NCBI GenBank assembly: GCA_045595445.1
Contig: JAZOAK010000079.1
Coordinates: forward strand, 1 to 50,092
From: RGIG3009 sp045595445
Lineage (GTDB): Bacteria > Bacillota > Clostridia > Oscillospirales > Acutalibacteraceae
DNA: 50,092 nucleotides
Direction of reading: 5' to 3'
The notes beneath the pieces are model-generated. The model was not told where the DNA came from, searched no databases, and saw only the letters and a program-made list of their open reading frames with translations. The number at the start of each line of letters is the position of its first letter. Positions within the stretch are counted from its first letter, which is position 1. Both the position numbers and the translations under genes were made by a program. This document shows positions 40,059 through 48,082 of the stretch, in pieces.

Positions 40059-40415
40059 ATGTACGCCATTATTGAAACCGGCGGCAAGCAGTACAAAGTG
40101 CAAAACGGCGACGTTTTGTTCATTGAAAAGCTGGATGCAGCCGAAGACACCCAGGTAAAACTGGATCAGGTTGTGGCTCTGCACAACGACAAGGAACTGA
40201 AAATCGGTTCCCCGTATCTGAAGGGCGCGTACGTGGATGCGAAAGTCCTGAAGAACGGCAAATCGAAGAAGATCACTGTGTTCACCTATCGTCCTAAGAA
40301 GGGCAGCAAGCGTGCCATGGGTCATCGTCAGCCCTACACTAAGGTGCAGATCGAAGGTATCCATGCCAGAGCGCCCCGCGCTCCCAAAGCGGAGGCTCCC
40401 GCAGAGGAAGCATGA
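40059..40415 (+). CDS. rplU: 50S ribosomal protein L21
   Basis: The 118-residue product begins MYAIIETGGKQYKVQNGDVLFIEKL and contains KVTVFTYRPKKGSKRAMGHRQ-like residues with YTKVQIEGI, the L21 signature. L21 binds 23S rRNA. A short Ala/Pro/Glu-rich C-terminal tail extends beyond the core. The ATG at 40059 gives the conserved N terminus; the longer upstream reading runs through the leader. prp overlaps its stop by 4 bases. Confidence 0.98.
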   Translation: MYAIIETGGKQYKVQNGDVLFIEKLDAAEDTQVKLDQVVALHNDKELKIGSPYLKGAYVDAKVLKNGKSKKITVFTYRPKKGSKRAMGHRQPYTKVQIEGIHARAPRAPKAEAPAEEA

Positions 40416-40729
40416 TTTGCGCGAAATTGCTGACACGGAACGGTTCTCTGTGCGGGTTTGACGTGCAAGGACATTCCGGATCGGCGGTATCCGGTCAGGA
40501 TATCGTGTGTGCGGCGGTATCGTCGGCGGTGTATATGGCAGCCAACACTCTCACTGAGGTGAGTGGTTGTGCGGCAGATATTCACGAAGCAGACGGACTG
40601 CTCTCTTTCACGGTGTGCGAGGCGGATACGCAAAAAGCGCAAGAAGTGCTCAGCGGCCTTCACATTCATTTGCAGGGGCTTTCTGCCCAGTATCCCCAAT
40701 TTATTAAGATACAACTTACGGAGGTGTAA
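40412..40729 (+). CDS. prp: Ribosomal-processing cysteine protease Prp
   Basis: Prp cuts the N-terminal extension from L27 before ribosome assembly in Firmicutes. The 105-residue product has the family motifs GHSGSAVSGQDIVCAAVS with the catalytic His and Cys (His21, Cys33). It lies between rplU and rpmA as in B. subtilis and S. aureus, and its ATG overlaps the rplU stop (ATGA). The downstream L27 carries the matching cleavable extension. Confidence 0.95.
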   Translation: MICAKLLTRNGSLCGFDVQGHSGSAVSGQDIVCAAVSSAVYMAANTLTEVSGCAADIHEADGLLSFTVCEADTQKAQEVLSGLHIHLQGLSAQYPQFIKIQLTEV

Positions 40730-40733
40730 CGAT

Positions 40734-41018
40734 ATGTTGAAGATCAACATCCAGCTGTTCGCCCATAAAAAAGGTATGGGTTCCACCAAGAACGGCCGTG
40801 ATTCCGAATCCAAGCGCCTGGGCGCAAAACGTGCGGACGGTCAGTTCGTGCTCGCCGGCAATATCTTAGTTCGTCAGCGTGGTACGCACATCCATCCCGG
40901 TCTGAACGTCGGTATCGGTTCGGACGATACCTTGTATGCCAAAGCGGACGGCACCGTTCGTTTCGAGCGTATGGGTAAAGATCGCAAACGCGTCAGCGTT
41001 TACGAAGTCGAGCAGTAA
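40734..41018 (+). CDS. rpmA: 50S ribosomal protein L27
   Basis: The 94-residue product starts MLKINIQLFAHKKGMGSTKNGRD. The first nine residues ending in Phe are the extension removed by Prp, after which the mature AHKKG end reaches the peptidyl-transferase centre. Core L27 residues RLGAKRADGQFVLAGNILVRQRGT are intact. The ATG follows GGAGG (40720-40724) 9 bases upstream. A terminator follows the gene. Confidence 0.98.
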   Translation: MLKINIQLFAHKKGMGSTKNGRDSESKRLGAKRADGQFVLAGNILVRQRGTHIHPGLNVGIGSDDTLYAKADGTVRFERMGKDRKRVSVYEVEQ

Positions 41019-41027
41019 GCAACACGG

Positions 41028-41062
41028 AAAAGCCTTGTCGCAAAACGACAAGGCTTTTTTTG
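41028..41062 (+). terminator. Terminator of rplU-prp-rpmA
   Basis: A 13-bp stem (AAAAGCCTTGTCG at 41028-41040 with CGACAAGGCTTTT at 41046-41058) is followed by more T residues. Confidence 0.93.
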
Positions 41063-41135
41063 TAAAAAAGACTACCATAATTATCGGGTTTTGTGGTAGA
41101 CTAAAAGCAACGAAGTGTTAAAGGAACGAAAAAGT

Positions 41136-42407
41136 ATGTTTATTGATAAGGCAGTCATTCACATCAAGGCCGGTAACGGCGGCAACGGTGCGGTATCCTT
41201 CCATCGTGAAAAATACGTGGCGGCGGGCGGCCCTGACGGTGGTGACGGCGGCAGAGGCGGCAACATTGTCTTTGTGCCGCAAGACGGCAGTAATACGTTG
41301 TCGGATTTTCGCTATAAGCGGAAGTTTTCGGCGCCTGCGGGTGAAAATGGCGGCGCAAAGCGCTGTTTCGGTAAAACCGGTGAGGATCTTATCATTCCGG
41401 TGCCGCGCGGCACGCTGATCTACGATAACGAGAGCGGACGCTTGATGGCGGATATGTCGGGCGACGAGCCGTTTGTTGCGGCGAAAGGCGGCAGAGGCGG
41501 TTGGGGCAATTCTCATTTTGCCACACCGACGCGCCAGGTGCCGCGTTTTGCCAAACCCGGTGTGCCGGGCGAGGAGTTTGAGGTGCGCTTAGAACTGAAA
41601 CTGCTTGCAGACGTTGGGTTGGTTGGGTTCCCAAACGTGGGGAAATCCACCTTGATATCGGTTGTCAGCGAGGCAAAGCCCGAAATTGCCAACTATCATT
41701 TCACCACTATCACACCGGTGCTTGGTGTGGTGCGCGTTGCCGAGGGTGCGTCTTTTGTTATGGCGGACATTCCCGGCGTTATTGAGGGCGCGAGCGAAGG
41801 TGTTGGGCTCGGTCATGAGTTTTTGCGACACGTGGAGCGTTGCCGTCTTCTTGTGCACGTGGTAGACGTGGCGGGCAGCGAGGGGCGCGATCCCCTGAAT
41901 GATTTTGATACCATTAACCGCGAGTTGGAGCGGTTTAATCCCGAACTTGCCAAATGTCCCATGTTGGTGGCGGGGAACAAATGCGATCTGGCTACCGACG
42001 AACAATTGCAGGCTTTTGAAGATGCCATGTGCGAGCGTGGGTTTGAGTATTTTCCCATGATGGCGGCGATTGCCCACGGTACCAAGGAACTCATCGATCG
42101 TTGTGCGGCAAAACTTGCTGACTTGCCGCCGATTCGCACCTTTGAAGCAGAACCGATCTCGCTCTTAGAGATGGATGCGCTTCGCGATCGCTCGGTACGC
42201 ATCGAAAACCACGACGGCGTATTCTTCGTGGAAGCGGAATGGTTGCTGAAATTGTTACAGACTATCGATTTGCAGGAACCCGATAGTTTGCAATATTTCG
42301 AACGGGTGTTGCAATCCAGCGGTGTGATCAAGCAATTAGAGGAAGCGGGCGTGCAGGAAGGCGATACCGTCAGTATTTACGATCTCGAATTTGACTTTGT
42401 GGTATGA
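41136..42407 (+). CDS. obgE: GTPase ObgE/CgtA
   Basis: Obg is an essential GTPase involved in 50S assembly and stress control. The 423-residue product has the glycine-rich OBG fold (about 1-158; GGPDGGDGGRGG), the G domain with GFPNVGKS (164-171), DIPGVIEGASEG and NKCD, and a C-terminal OCT domain that is found in Gram-positive Obg. The ATG at 41136 gives the canonical MFIDKAVIHIKAGNGGNG; an in-frame upstream start at 41115 is less likely. Position after rpmA is conserved in many bacteria. Confidence 0.98.
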   Translation: MFIDKAVIHIKAGNGGNGAVSFHREKYVAAGGPDGGDGGRGGNIVFVPQDGSNTLSDFRYKRKFSAPAGENGGAKRCFGKTGEDLIIPVPRGTLIYDNESGRLMADMSGDEPFVAAKGGRGGWGNSHFATPTRQVPRFAKPGVPGEEFEVRLELKLLADVGLVGFPNVGKSTLISVVSEAKPEIANYHFTTITPVLGVVRVAEGASFVMADIPGVIEGASEGVGLGHEFLRHVERCRLLVHVVDVAGSEGRDPLNDFDTINRELERFNPELAKCPMLVAGNKCDLATDEQLQAFEDAMCERGFEYFPMMAAIAHGTKELIDRCAAKLADLPPIRTFEAEPISLLEMDALRDRSVRIENHDGVFFVEAEWLLKLLQTIDLQEPDSLQYFERVLQSSGVIKQLEEAGVQEGDTVSIYDLEFDFVV

Positions 42408-42421
42408 TGGGGGAGAGTGTT

Positions 42422-42820
42422 ATGGATCGACTTTGCCCGATGGAGGTAGATCTTCACGGCGTCAGCCCGCTGAATTTGGCGTTCGTGGGGGATGGTGTGT
42501 ATGATTTGATGGTGCGGGAGCGGTTGGTGTGTCTTGCCAACCGTCCGAACAAGGAACTACATCAATTAGCGGTACAGCAGGTGCGTGCCGAAGCACAGGC
42601 GGCGGCGTTGGACAAGCTGTTGCCGACACTTTCCGAAGAAGAAACGGCGGTTTATAAACGCGGCAGGAACGCACACACCTCGCGTTCCGGCGGGGATTAT
42701 CACAAGGCAACGGGATTGGAAGCGTTGTTTGGATATTTGTATTTGTCCGGACGCGTGGATCGCGTTCGGGAATTATTTGCGTTGATTGTTGAGGAGGAAA
42801 TAGTGTTTGAAACGACCTGA
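42422..42820 (+). CDS. mrnC: Mini-ribonuclease III (MrnC)
   Basis: Mini-III is an RNase III-type dsRNA endonuclease without the RNA-binding domain; in B. subtilis it matures 23S rRNA. The 132-residue product has LAFVGDGVYDLMVRERL with the catalytic acidic residues, KRGRNAHTSR, and ATGLEALFGYLYL with the second catalytic motif. ATG 42422 is 7 bases after GGGGGAG; in-frame ATGs at 42404 and 42407 overlap the obgE stop. The end overlaps the yitT-like gene by 14 bases. Confidence 0.95.
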   Translation: MDRLCPMEVDLHGVSPLNLAFVGDGVYDLMVRERLVCLANRPNKELHQLAVQQVRAEAQAAALDKLLPTLSEEETAVYKRGRNAHTSRSGGDYHKATGLEALFGYLYLSGRVDRVRELFALIVEEEIVFETT

Positions 42821-43682
42821 CATTAGTCAGGATGTGAAACGAATTACAATAGACGTTGTATATTATATTGTAGGTACTTTGTTATATGCCGCCTCTGTCA
42901 ACTGTTTCAGTGCGCCGAATCATATTGCGCCTGGCGGTTTGTCGGGTGTTGCGACGATGATCCATTACGTGGTGCCGTCGGCACCTATCGGACTTACCAT
43001 TCTCGTGTTGAACGTTCCGTTGTTGGTGGCGGCGTGGTTCTGTATCAGTCGCGCCTTTATCGTTCGCACCATACTGTGTACGATGCTGTCTACCGTGATA
43101 ATGGATGTGTTAGCACCGATTTTGCCGGTCTATCAAGGTGATATGTTTTTGGTGTCCGTGATGGGCGGTGTGTTCTCCGGTGTCGGATTAGGCATGATTT
43201 TTCTGCGCGGTGGATCCACCGGCGGAACGGAGATCATCGCGCGGTTGTTGGAACGGCGGTTCCCATACGTGTCGGTGGGTAGGCTGATGTTGATCGTGGA
43301 TGCCGTGGTGATCGCCATATCGGTGTTTGTGTTTGAAAACGTTGAGAGCGCTATGTATGCGGTTGTCCTGACTTTTGTTACGTCTACGCTGATTGATGCG
43401 TTGTTGTACGGCGGGTCGGCAGGCGGCAAGCTGGTGCTGATTTTTAGTAAACAGCAAGAGGAGATCACCCTCGCCATTTTGCAGACCATCCGTCGCGGGG
43501 TCACCAAACTACGCAGTCGCGGCGGGTATACGGGCGAGAATGGCGAAGTGTTGTTGTGCGCGGTCAGGCGGACACAGTTGTATCCGCTCAGGCAATTGGT
43601 TGCGAAAATCGATCCTACCGCATTCATGGTGATCGCTTCTACGGAGGAAGTTTTGGGAAAAGGGTTTGAGGCGATAGGGTAG
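42807..43682 (+). CDS. YitT family membrane protein
   Basis: The 291-residue product has five hydrophobic segments in the N-terminal YitT/DUF161 part (about 15-200; SAPNHIAPGGLSGVATMIHY and GGSTGGTEIIARLL are typical) followed by a cytoplasmic DUF2179 domain (about 215-285; RRGVTKLRSRGGYTGENGEVLLC). Function unknown. The start is TTG at 42807 with GGAGG about 9 bases upstream, since no in-frame ATG gives the conserved N terminus. It overlaps mrnC, so obgE-mrnC-yitT are coupled. Confidence 0.9.
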   Translation: MKRPDISQDVKRITIDVVYYIVGTLLYAASVNCFSAPNHIAPGGLSGVATMIHYVVPSAPIGLTILVLNVPLLVAAWFCISRAFIVRTILCTMLSTVIMDVLAPILPVYQGDMFLVSVMGGVFSGVGLGMIFLRGGSTGGTEIIARLLERRFPYVSVGRLMLIVDAVVIAISVFVFENVESAMYAVVLTFVTSTLIDALLYGGSAGGKLVLIFSKQQEEITLAILQTIRRGVTKLRSRGGYTGENGEVLLCAVRRTQLYPLRQLVAKIDPTAFMVIASTEEVLGKGFEAIG

Positions 43683-43719
43683 CGTGAGATAAAAATTTTC
43701 AAAAAAGCCAAAAAAGCCA

Positions 43720-43748
43720 TTGACAAATCCCTTGAATATGAATACTAT
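43720..43748 (+). promoter_or_regulatory. Promoter of acpP with A-tract upstream element
   Basis: TTGACA (43720-43725), a 17-bp spacer and TACTAT (43743-43748) lie about 40 bases before acpP. Phased A-tracts (43691-43718) precede the -35 and closely resemble those in front of the rRNA promoter at 49972. Confidence 0.85.
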
Positions 43749-43789
43749 TTTCATAGAGACTTTATCAACATTAGTAGGAGGAACAACGT

Positions 43790-44017
43790 ATGGTCTTTGA
43801 AAAACTCAGAACAATTCTCAGCCATCAGTTTGATGTTGAGAAGGATACGATCACACCGGAAACGAACATCATGGAGGATCTGGGTGCAGATTCTTTGGAT
43901 GTTGTGGATATGCTGATGTCTTTGGAAGATGAATTTGACGTAGAGATCCCCGATGAGGAGATTGAGAAAATGCGCACGGTCGCTGAGGTCGTTGCCTACA
44001 TCGAAGAAAACACCTGA
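43790..44017 (+). CDS. acpP: Acyl carrier protein
   Basis: AcpP carries growing fatty acyl chains on a phosphopantetheine arm. The 75-residue acidic product has the modification motif GADSLD with Ser35. The flanking helices MVFEKLRTIL and VAEVVAYIEEN are typical. The ATG follows TAGGAGGAAC. It is transcribed alone from a strong promoter and ends at a bidirectional terminator. No fab genes adjoin it. Confidence 0.97.
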   Translation: MVFEKLRTILSHQFDVEKDTITPETNIMEDLGADSLDVVDMLMSLEDEFDVEIPDEEIEKMRTVAEVVAYIEENT

Positions 44018-44077
44018 TAGTAACGCCACGGACTGTTAAGGAAGTTGCTCCTTAAAAAGTGAAGTTTTTTGCAAACA

Positions 44078-44107
44078 AAAGCCCCGCATCTTTTGATGCG
44101 GGGCTTT
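44078..44107. terminator. Bidirectional terminator between acpP and pckG
   Basis: A 13-bp stem (AAAGCCCCGCATC at 44078-44090 with GATGCGGGGCTTT at 44095-44107) and TTTT loop, with A- and T-rich flanks, serves both converging genes. Confidence 0.93.
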
Positions 44108-44110
44108 GAC

Positions 44111-45886
44111 TTATTTCAGGTTAGCTTTCAGCGTGTTAAGCTCGGCTTTGAGCTCGGTGGGGAGTTTGTCACCAAACTTACCGTAGAACTCTTCGATGCC
44201 GTCGGCTTCCTCGGCCCACAGCGCTTTGTCGACTTCCAAAATGGATTCGAGCGTTGCACGGTCAAAGTCTCCTAAACCGTCGATGTTGATGTCGTCGGCA
44301 TTCGGAACGTAGCCGATCGCGGTTTCGTTGGCATCAACCGTACCTTCGCAGCGGTTGATGATCCACTCGAGTACGCGCAGGTTGTCACCGAAGCCGGGCC
44401 ACAGGAAGTTGCCGTCGTCATCGGTGCGGAACCAGTTGACGTTGAAGATCTTGGGAGCTTTGTCGCCGAGCTTTTTGCCCATCTCGATCCAGTGCTTCCA
44501 ATAGTCGCCCATGTGATAGCCGCAGAACGGCAACATCGCCATGGGATCGCGTCGGACAACACCCACAGCGCCGGTGGCGGCAGCGGTGGTCTCGGAGGCA
44601 ACGATGGAGCCTACGAACACGCCATGATCCCAGTTGCGGGACTGATAGACCAGCGGAGCGGTCTTGGCGCGGCGGCCGCCGAACACGATTGCGGAGATCG
44701 GCACACCTGCGGGAGAGTCGAACTCAGAGGACAGGCAGGGGCAGTTCTGCGCCGGAGCGGTGAAGCGGGAGTTCGGATGCGCACCCTTGGAACCGTCGGT
44801 GCAATCCCACATTTCGCCCTTCCAGTTTTTCGCGTTCTTGGGAGGGTTCTTATCCATGCTTTCCCACCATACGGTGTTATCGTCAAGATTATGCACCACG
44901 TTGGTAAAGATCGCGTTTTTCTTGGTGGAGATCAGCGCATTGGGGTTGGACTTCATGCTGGTACCGGGAGCCACGCCGAAGAAACCGTTTTCGGGGTTGC
45001 ACGCCCACAGACGGCCGTCTTCGCCGACGCGCATCCAGGCAATGTCGTCACCGACGCACCAGACTTTGTAGCCTTTTTCGCGGTACAGCTCCGGCGGGAT
45101 GAGCATGGCAAGGTTGGTCTTGCCGCAAGCGGACGGGAATGCCGCTGCGATATAGGTGATCTCGCCGTTCGGCTTCTCAACGCCGAGAATGAGCATGTGC
45201 TCCGCCATCCAGCCTTCATTGCGGCCGAGGTTGGAAGCGATACGCAGCGCGAAGCATTTTTTGCCGAGCAGCACGTTTCCGCCGTAGCCGGAGTTGACCG
45301 AGATGATGGTATTGTCCTGCGGGAAGTGGCAGATATACCGCTTCTCCTCATCAATGTCACATTTGCAGTGCAGGCCGCGTACCCAGTCGTCGCTGTCGCC
45401 CAGAGCCGCATACACTTCTTTGCCCATGCGGGTCATGATCGCCATGCTGATGACGACGTAGATGGAGTCGGTCAGCTCGATGCCGTATTTGGCAAATGGG
45501 GAACCGACAGGGCCCATCGAATAGGGGATGATGTACATCGTGCGGCCTTTATAAGCACCGCGAGCGATGTTGTACAGCATGTCGTATGCTTCGTTGGGTG
45601 CCATCCAGTGGTTGGTGGGGCCGGCATCTTCCTCTTTCTCAGAGCAGATAAAGGTGCGGCCTTCCACGCGCGCCACGTCGTTGACGGCGGACAGGTGCAG
45701 ATAGCAGCCGGGCAGCTTTTCTTCGTTGAGTTTATACAGCTCGCCGGTGCTGCAGCCCTCGGCGCGCAGCTCTTCCAGCTGCTCGTGAGAGCCGTCGATC
45801 CACATTACGCGATCAGGCTGTGTTAACTCGATTTTTTCCTCGATCCATTTCAGGATGGAGGGGTTGGTTGTCAATGCGTTTGTCAT
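44111..45886 (-). CDS. pckG: Phosphoenolpyruvate carboxykinase (GTP)
   Basis: PEPCK interconverts oxaloacetate and phosphoenolpyruvate using GTP/GDP; in fermentative anaerobes it may run toward C4 acids. The 591-residue product matches the GTP class: MAIMTRMG and the FPSACGKTN P-loop with catalytic Cys254 (250-258), GDDIAWM (metal site), the FGGRRAKTAPLVYQ arginine motif, and VNWFRTDDDGNFLWPGFGDNLRVLEWI near the C terminus. The start at 45886 has AAGGAGTG about 12 bases upstream. It is alone between promoter and terminator. Confidence 0.98.
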   Translation of the reverse strand: MTNALTTNPSILKWIEEKIELTQPDRVMWIDGSHEQLEELRAEGCSTGELYKLNEEKLPGCYLHLSAVNDVARVEGRTFICSEKEEDAGPTNHWMAPNEAYDMLYNIARGAYKGRTMYIIPYSMGPVGSPFAKYGIELTDSIYVVISMAIMTRMGKEVYAALGDSDDWVRGLHCKCDIDEEKRYICHFPQDNTIISVNSGYGGNVLLGKKCFALRIASNLGRNEGWMAEHMLILGVEKPNGEITYIAAAFPSACGKTNLAMLIPPELYREKGYKVWCVGDDIAWMRVGEDGRLWACNPENGFFGVAPGTSMKSNPNALISTKKNAIFTNVVHNLDDNTVWWESMDKNPPKNAKNWKGEMWDCTDGSKGAHPNSRFTAPAQNCPCLSSEFDSPAGVPISAIVFGGRRAKTAPLVYQSRNWDHGVFVGSIVASETTAAATGAVGVVRRDPMAMLPFCGYHMGDYWKHWIEMGKKLGDKAPKIFNVNWFRTDDDGNFLWPGFGDNLRVLEWIINRCEGTVDANETAIGYVPNADDINIDGLGDFDRATLESILEVDKALWAEEADGIEEFYGKFGDKLPTELKAELNTLKANLK

Positions 45887-45939
45887 GACAGTATTTACAC
45901 TCCTTCCAAATGGAAAAATCCAAGATTTCCACTAATAAC

Positions 45940-45968
45940 AGTATAGCCGAAAAACGTAACGATTTCAA
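45940..45968 (-). promoter_or_regulatory. Promoter of pckG
   Basis: On the minus strand, TTGAAA (complement of 45963-45968), a 17-bp spacer and TATACT (complement of 45940-45945) lie about 54 bases before pckG. The 5' leader can form a TGGAAA/TTTCCA hairpin. Confidence 0.75.
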
Positions 45969-45999
45969 GGCGGAATTGTGAATAAATCGAAAAAGATAT

Positions 46000-46034
46000 A
46001 AAAAACGTCCCAAATGGAAAAATCCATTCGGGAC
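46000..46034 (-). terminator. Terminator of ywlE-rimI-tsaD
   Basis: On the minus strand, arms complementary to 46007-46018 and 46023-46034 (GTCCCAAATGGA/TCCATTCGGGAC, one mismatch) are followed by GTTTTTT, just after the tsaD stop. Confidence 0.85.
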
Positions 46035-46040
46035 ACGTCG

Positions 46041-47057
46041 TTATTCGATGGATAGTGTTGCACAAGCGTTGAGATCCGGACCAGCGGTGTTGCCGGCGGA
46101 AAATTCGTAATAGCTTTGTGAGCCGACCATGGCGGCATTGTCACCGCACAGAGAGAGCGGCGGAACGAATAGCCGCAACCCGTTTTCGCGACAAACGGCA
46201 TCCATACGGTTTCGCAGACCGGAATTGGCGGAAACCCCGCCCGCCAGCACGAGGGTAGTATCTCCTGTCATGCGCGCGGCGGCGAGGAAGCGGGAGCAAA
46301 GGATGTCGCATACCGTATATTGGAACGAAGCGGAGAGATCGTTTGTATTGATGGTCTCGCCGCGTTGCTCGGCTTTGTGAAGCAGGTTGATGACGGCGGT
46401 TTTCAGTCCCGAAAAACTGAAATCGTACGGCGAGCCGTCCACGTGAGGGCGGGGCAGGGTGAAGGCTTGCGGGTCGCCGAGTGCGGCCGCTTTGTCCAAA
46501 TGGACACCGCCGGGATAGGGCATACCCATGGCACGAGCGGCTTTATCAAAACATTCGCCTGCCGCGTCGTCACGCGTGCGGCCAATAACGGTGAACTTCG
46601 TATAGTCTTCGACACGTACGATGTGGCTGTGCCCACCGGACACGATCAAGCACAAAAACGGCGGTTTGAGGTCCGAATGTGCCAGGTAATTGGCGGCAAT
46701 GTGCGAGCGCAGATGATGTACCGGAACCAGCGGAAGATTCGCGGCGGCCGCCAAGCCTTTGGCAAAGTTGACGCCAACCAGTAGCGCACCGATCAGACCG
46801 GGTGCGTGCGTGACGGCAATGGCATCAATTTCGTTTAAGGTGACGCCTGCTTCGTCGAGTGCTTGGCGAGTGATGAGGCTGACCGCCTCGGTGTGGCGGC
46901 GGCTGGCAATTTCCGGAACGACCCCACCGTACAACATATGTTCCTTGATCTGCGAAGCCACGCAGTTGGATAATACCTCGCGGCCGTCGCGCACAACGGC
47001 GGCAGCGGTTTCATCGCACGAAGATTCCAGTGCTAAAATGTTCAACGGGAGGGTCAC
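46041..47057 (-). CDS. tsaD: tRNA threonylcarbamoyladenosine biosynthesis protein TsaD
   Basis: TsaD transfers the threonylcarbamoyl group to A37 of tRNAs that read ANN codons, together with TsaB and TsaE. The 338-residue ASKHA-fold product has LALESSCDETAAAVV, the metal-binding HHLRSHIAAN, and the late LVLAGGVSANSGLR nucleotide-binding segment. The start is GTG at 47057, overlapping the rimI stop (GTGA). tsaB and tsaE are not in this operon. It is followed by a terminator. Confidence 0.97.
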   Translation of the reverse strand: MTLPLNILALESSCDETAAAVVRDGREVLSNCVASQIKEHMLYGGVVPEIASRRHTEAVSLITRQALDEAGVTLNEIDAIAVTHAPGLIGALLVGVNFAKGLAAAANLPLVPVHHLRSHIAANYLAHSDLKPPFLCLIVSGGHSHIVRVEDYTKFTVIGRTRDDAAGECFDKAARAMGMPYPGGVHLDKAAALGDPQAFTLPRPHVDGSPYDFSFSGLKTAVINLLHKAEQRGETINTNDLSASFQYTVCDILCSRFLAAARMTGDTTLVLAGGVSANSGLRNRMDAVCRENGLRLFVPPLSLCGDNAAMVGSQSYYEFSAGNTAGPDLNACATLSIE

Positions 47058-47500
47058 CTCTGATCGGAATAGTAATAACTGTAAATAGCGGCATCCTCGG
47101 TCGGATGTGAGTAAAAGCGGGGGCGGATGCCGTCTTTGACAAAGTGGAGCGATTCATACAACGCAATAGCGGCAACATTGGACGTACGCACTTCAAGCGT
47201 TAAGCGGGAAAGTGAGTGCCCCTGCTTGATGGCTGCCGCGACAAGTGCGCGGGCAACTCCTTGACGGCGGTAGGACGGATGAACCGCCACGTTCGCAATA
47301 AAGCCCTCGTCCGCAACGTGATGACAGCCAAGATAGCCGACAACCGTATCCCCATGAAGCGCGATTAAAAACCGCGCGCACGGATTGTGCAGTTCTTCCG
47401 CTAACGCGTCGGCACTCCACGGATCGGAAAAGCAAAGCTGCTCCAATTCCGCGATCGCGGGAAGATGAGCGGCGGTGAATGCCGCAACGATTAACTGCAT
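47054..47500 (-). CDS. rimI: Ribosomal protein S18 alanine N-acetyltransferase-like GNAT
   Basis: RimI-type GNAT enzymes acetylate the N terminus of S18 or related targets. The 148-residue product has the typical opening IAELEQLCFSDPWSADAL, the CoA-binding VHPSYRRQGVARALV, and the C-terminal LEVRTSNVAAIALYESLHF. The ATG (complement of 47498-47500) overlaps the end of the phosphatase gene by 10 bases; a longer upstream reading lies within that gene. rimI next to tsaD is conserved in many bacteria. The true substrate is not shown by sequence. Confidence 0.93.
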   Translation of the reverse strand: MQLIVAAFTAAHLPAIAELEQLCFSDPWSADALAEELHNPCARFLIALHGDTVVGYLGCHHVADEGFIANVAVHPSYRRQGVARALVAAAIKQGHSLSRLTLEVRTSNVAAIALYESLHFVKDGIRPRFYSHPTEDAAIYSYYYSDQR

Positions 47501-47928
47501 AACGCTTGGATGTCCTCCATCAGCTGCGGCAAAGTTTCCAACAAGTGGTCGCGGCACTGACGATAGACTTGGAGCGGGCCGCCAAACGGATCGGTGATGC
47601 CGGCGCCGGGGACTACGATTTTTTCAGGGTCAGCGCCATGGTAAAAGGCAAGTGCTACACCATGCTCGGGGGTGAGTGCGACAAACACGTCGGTATTTTC
47701 TACAATCTCGCGGGTAACTTGCCGGGAGGTGTGACCCGAAATGTCCAGCCCGATCTCGTTCATAGCCGCGACGGATTGTTCAGTGGGGATCATACCGTCG
47801 TCGGTCATGGTGCCGGCGCTGGAAACCGTGAAATCGGTAAGACCTTGTTGTTCAAATTCGCGACGCAGAAGTGCCTCTAACATCGGACTGCGGCAGACGT
47901 TGCCGGTGCAGACGCATAAGATATTCAT
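47491..47928 (-). CDS. Low-molecular-weight protein phosphatase (YwlE/Etp type)
   Basis: The 145-residue product has the P-loop CTGNVCRSP (nucleophile Cys7, Arg13) and the general-acid region ITDPFGG of the family. In B. subtilis YwlE, a Thr in the loop confers arginine-phosphate specificity. Here the matching residue is Val11, closer to the Ile of tyrosine phosphatases, so the substrate (phospho-Arg or phospho-Tyr) is open. It is the first gene of a coupled ywlE-rimI-tsaD operon. Confidence 0.92.
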   Translation of the reverse strand: MNILCVCTGNVCRSPMLEALLRREFEQQGLTDFTVSSAGTMTDDGMIPTEQSVAAMNEIGLDISGHTSRQVTREIVENTDVFVALTPEHGVALAFYHGADPEKIVVPGAGITDPFGGPLQVYRQCRDHLLETLPQLMEDIQALCS

Positions 47929-47960
47929 GTCAATACGCTCCTATTTGAATTTACTCCTAT

Positions 47961-47989
47961 ATTATAAAGGATAAATTATAAATACTCAA
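47961..47989 (-). promoter_or_regulatory. Promoter of ywlE-rimI-tsaD
   Basis: On the minus strand, TTGAGT (complement of 47984-47989), a 17-bp spacer and TATAAT (complement of 47961-47966) lie about 32 bases before the phosphatase gene. Confidence 0.78.
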
Positions 47990-48017
47990 CCTAAATTTAC
48001 AGATTTCCAAAGATGAC

Positions 48018-48046
48018 TTGTTTTTCCTCCAAAAATGTGGCATACT
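48018..48046 (+). promoter_or_regulatory. Promoter of the GH13 gene
   Basis: TTGTTT (48018-48023), a 17-bp spacer and CATACT (48041-48046) lie about 37 bases before the gene. The match to consensus is moderate. Confidence 0.5.
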
Positions 48047-48082
48047 TTTACTCGAGTACCGCTGTGGAAAGGAGGATCGGGG

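Noticed and set aside
44492..45826. A 444-codon open frame on the plus strand across pckG
   Set aside because: It is the shadow of the well-supported PEPCK gene, with no ribosome binding site and no recognisable protein features.
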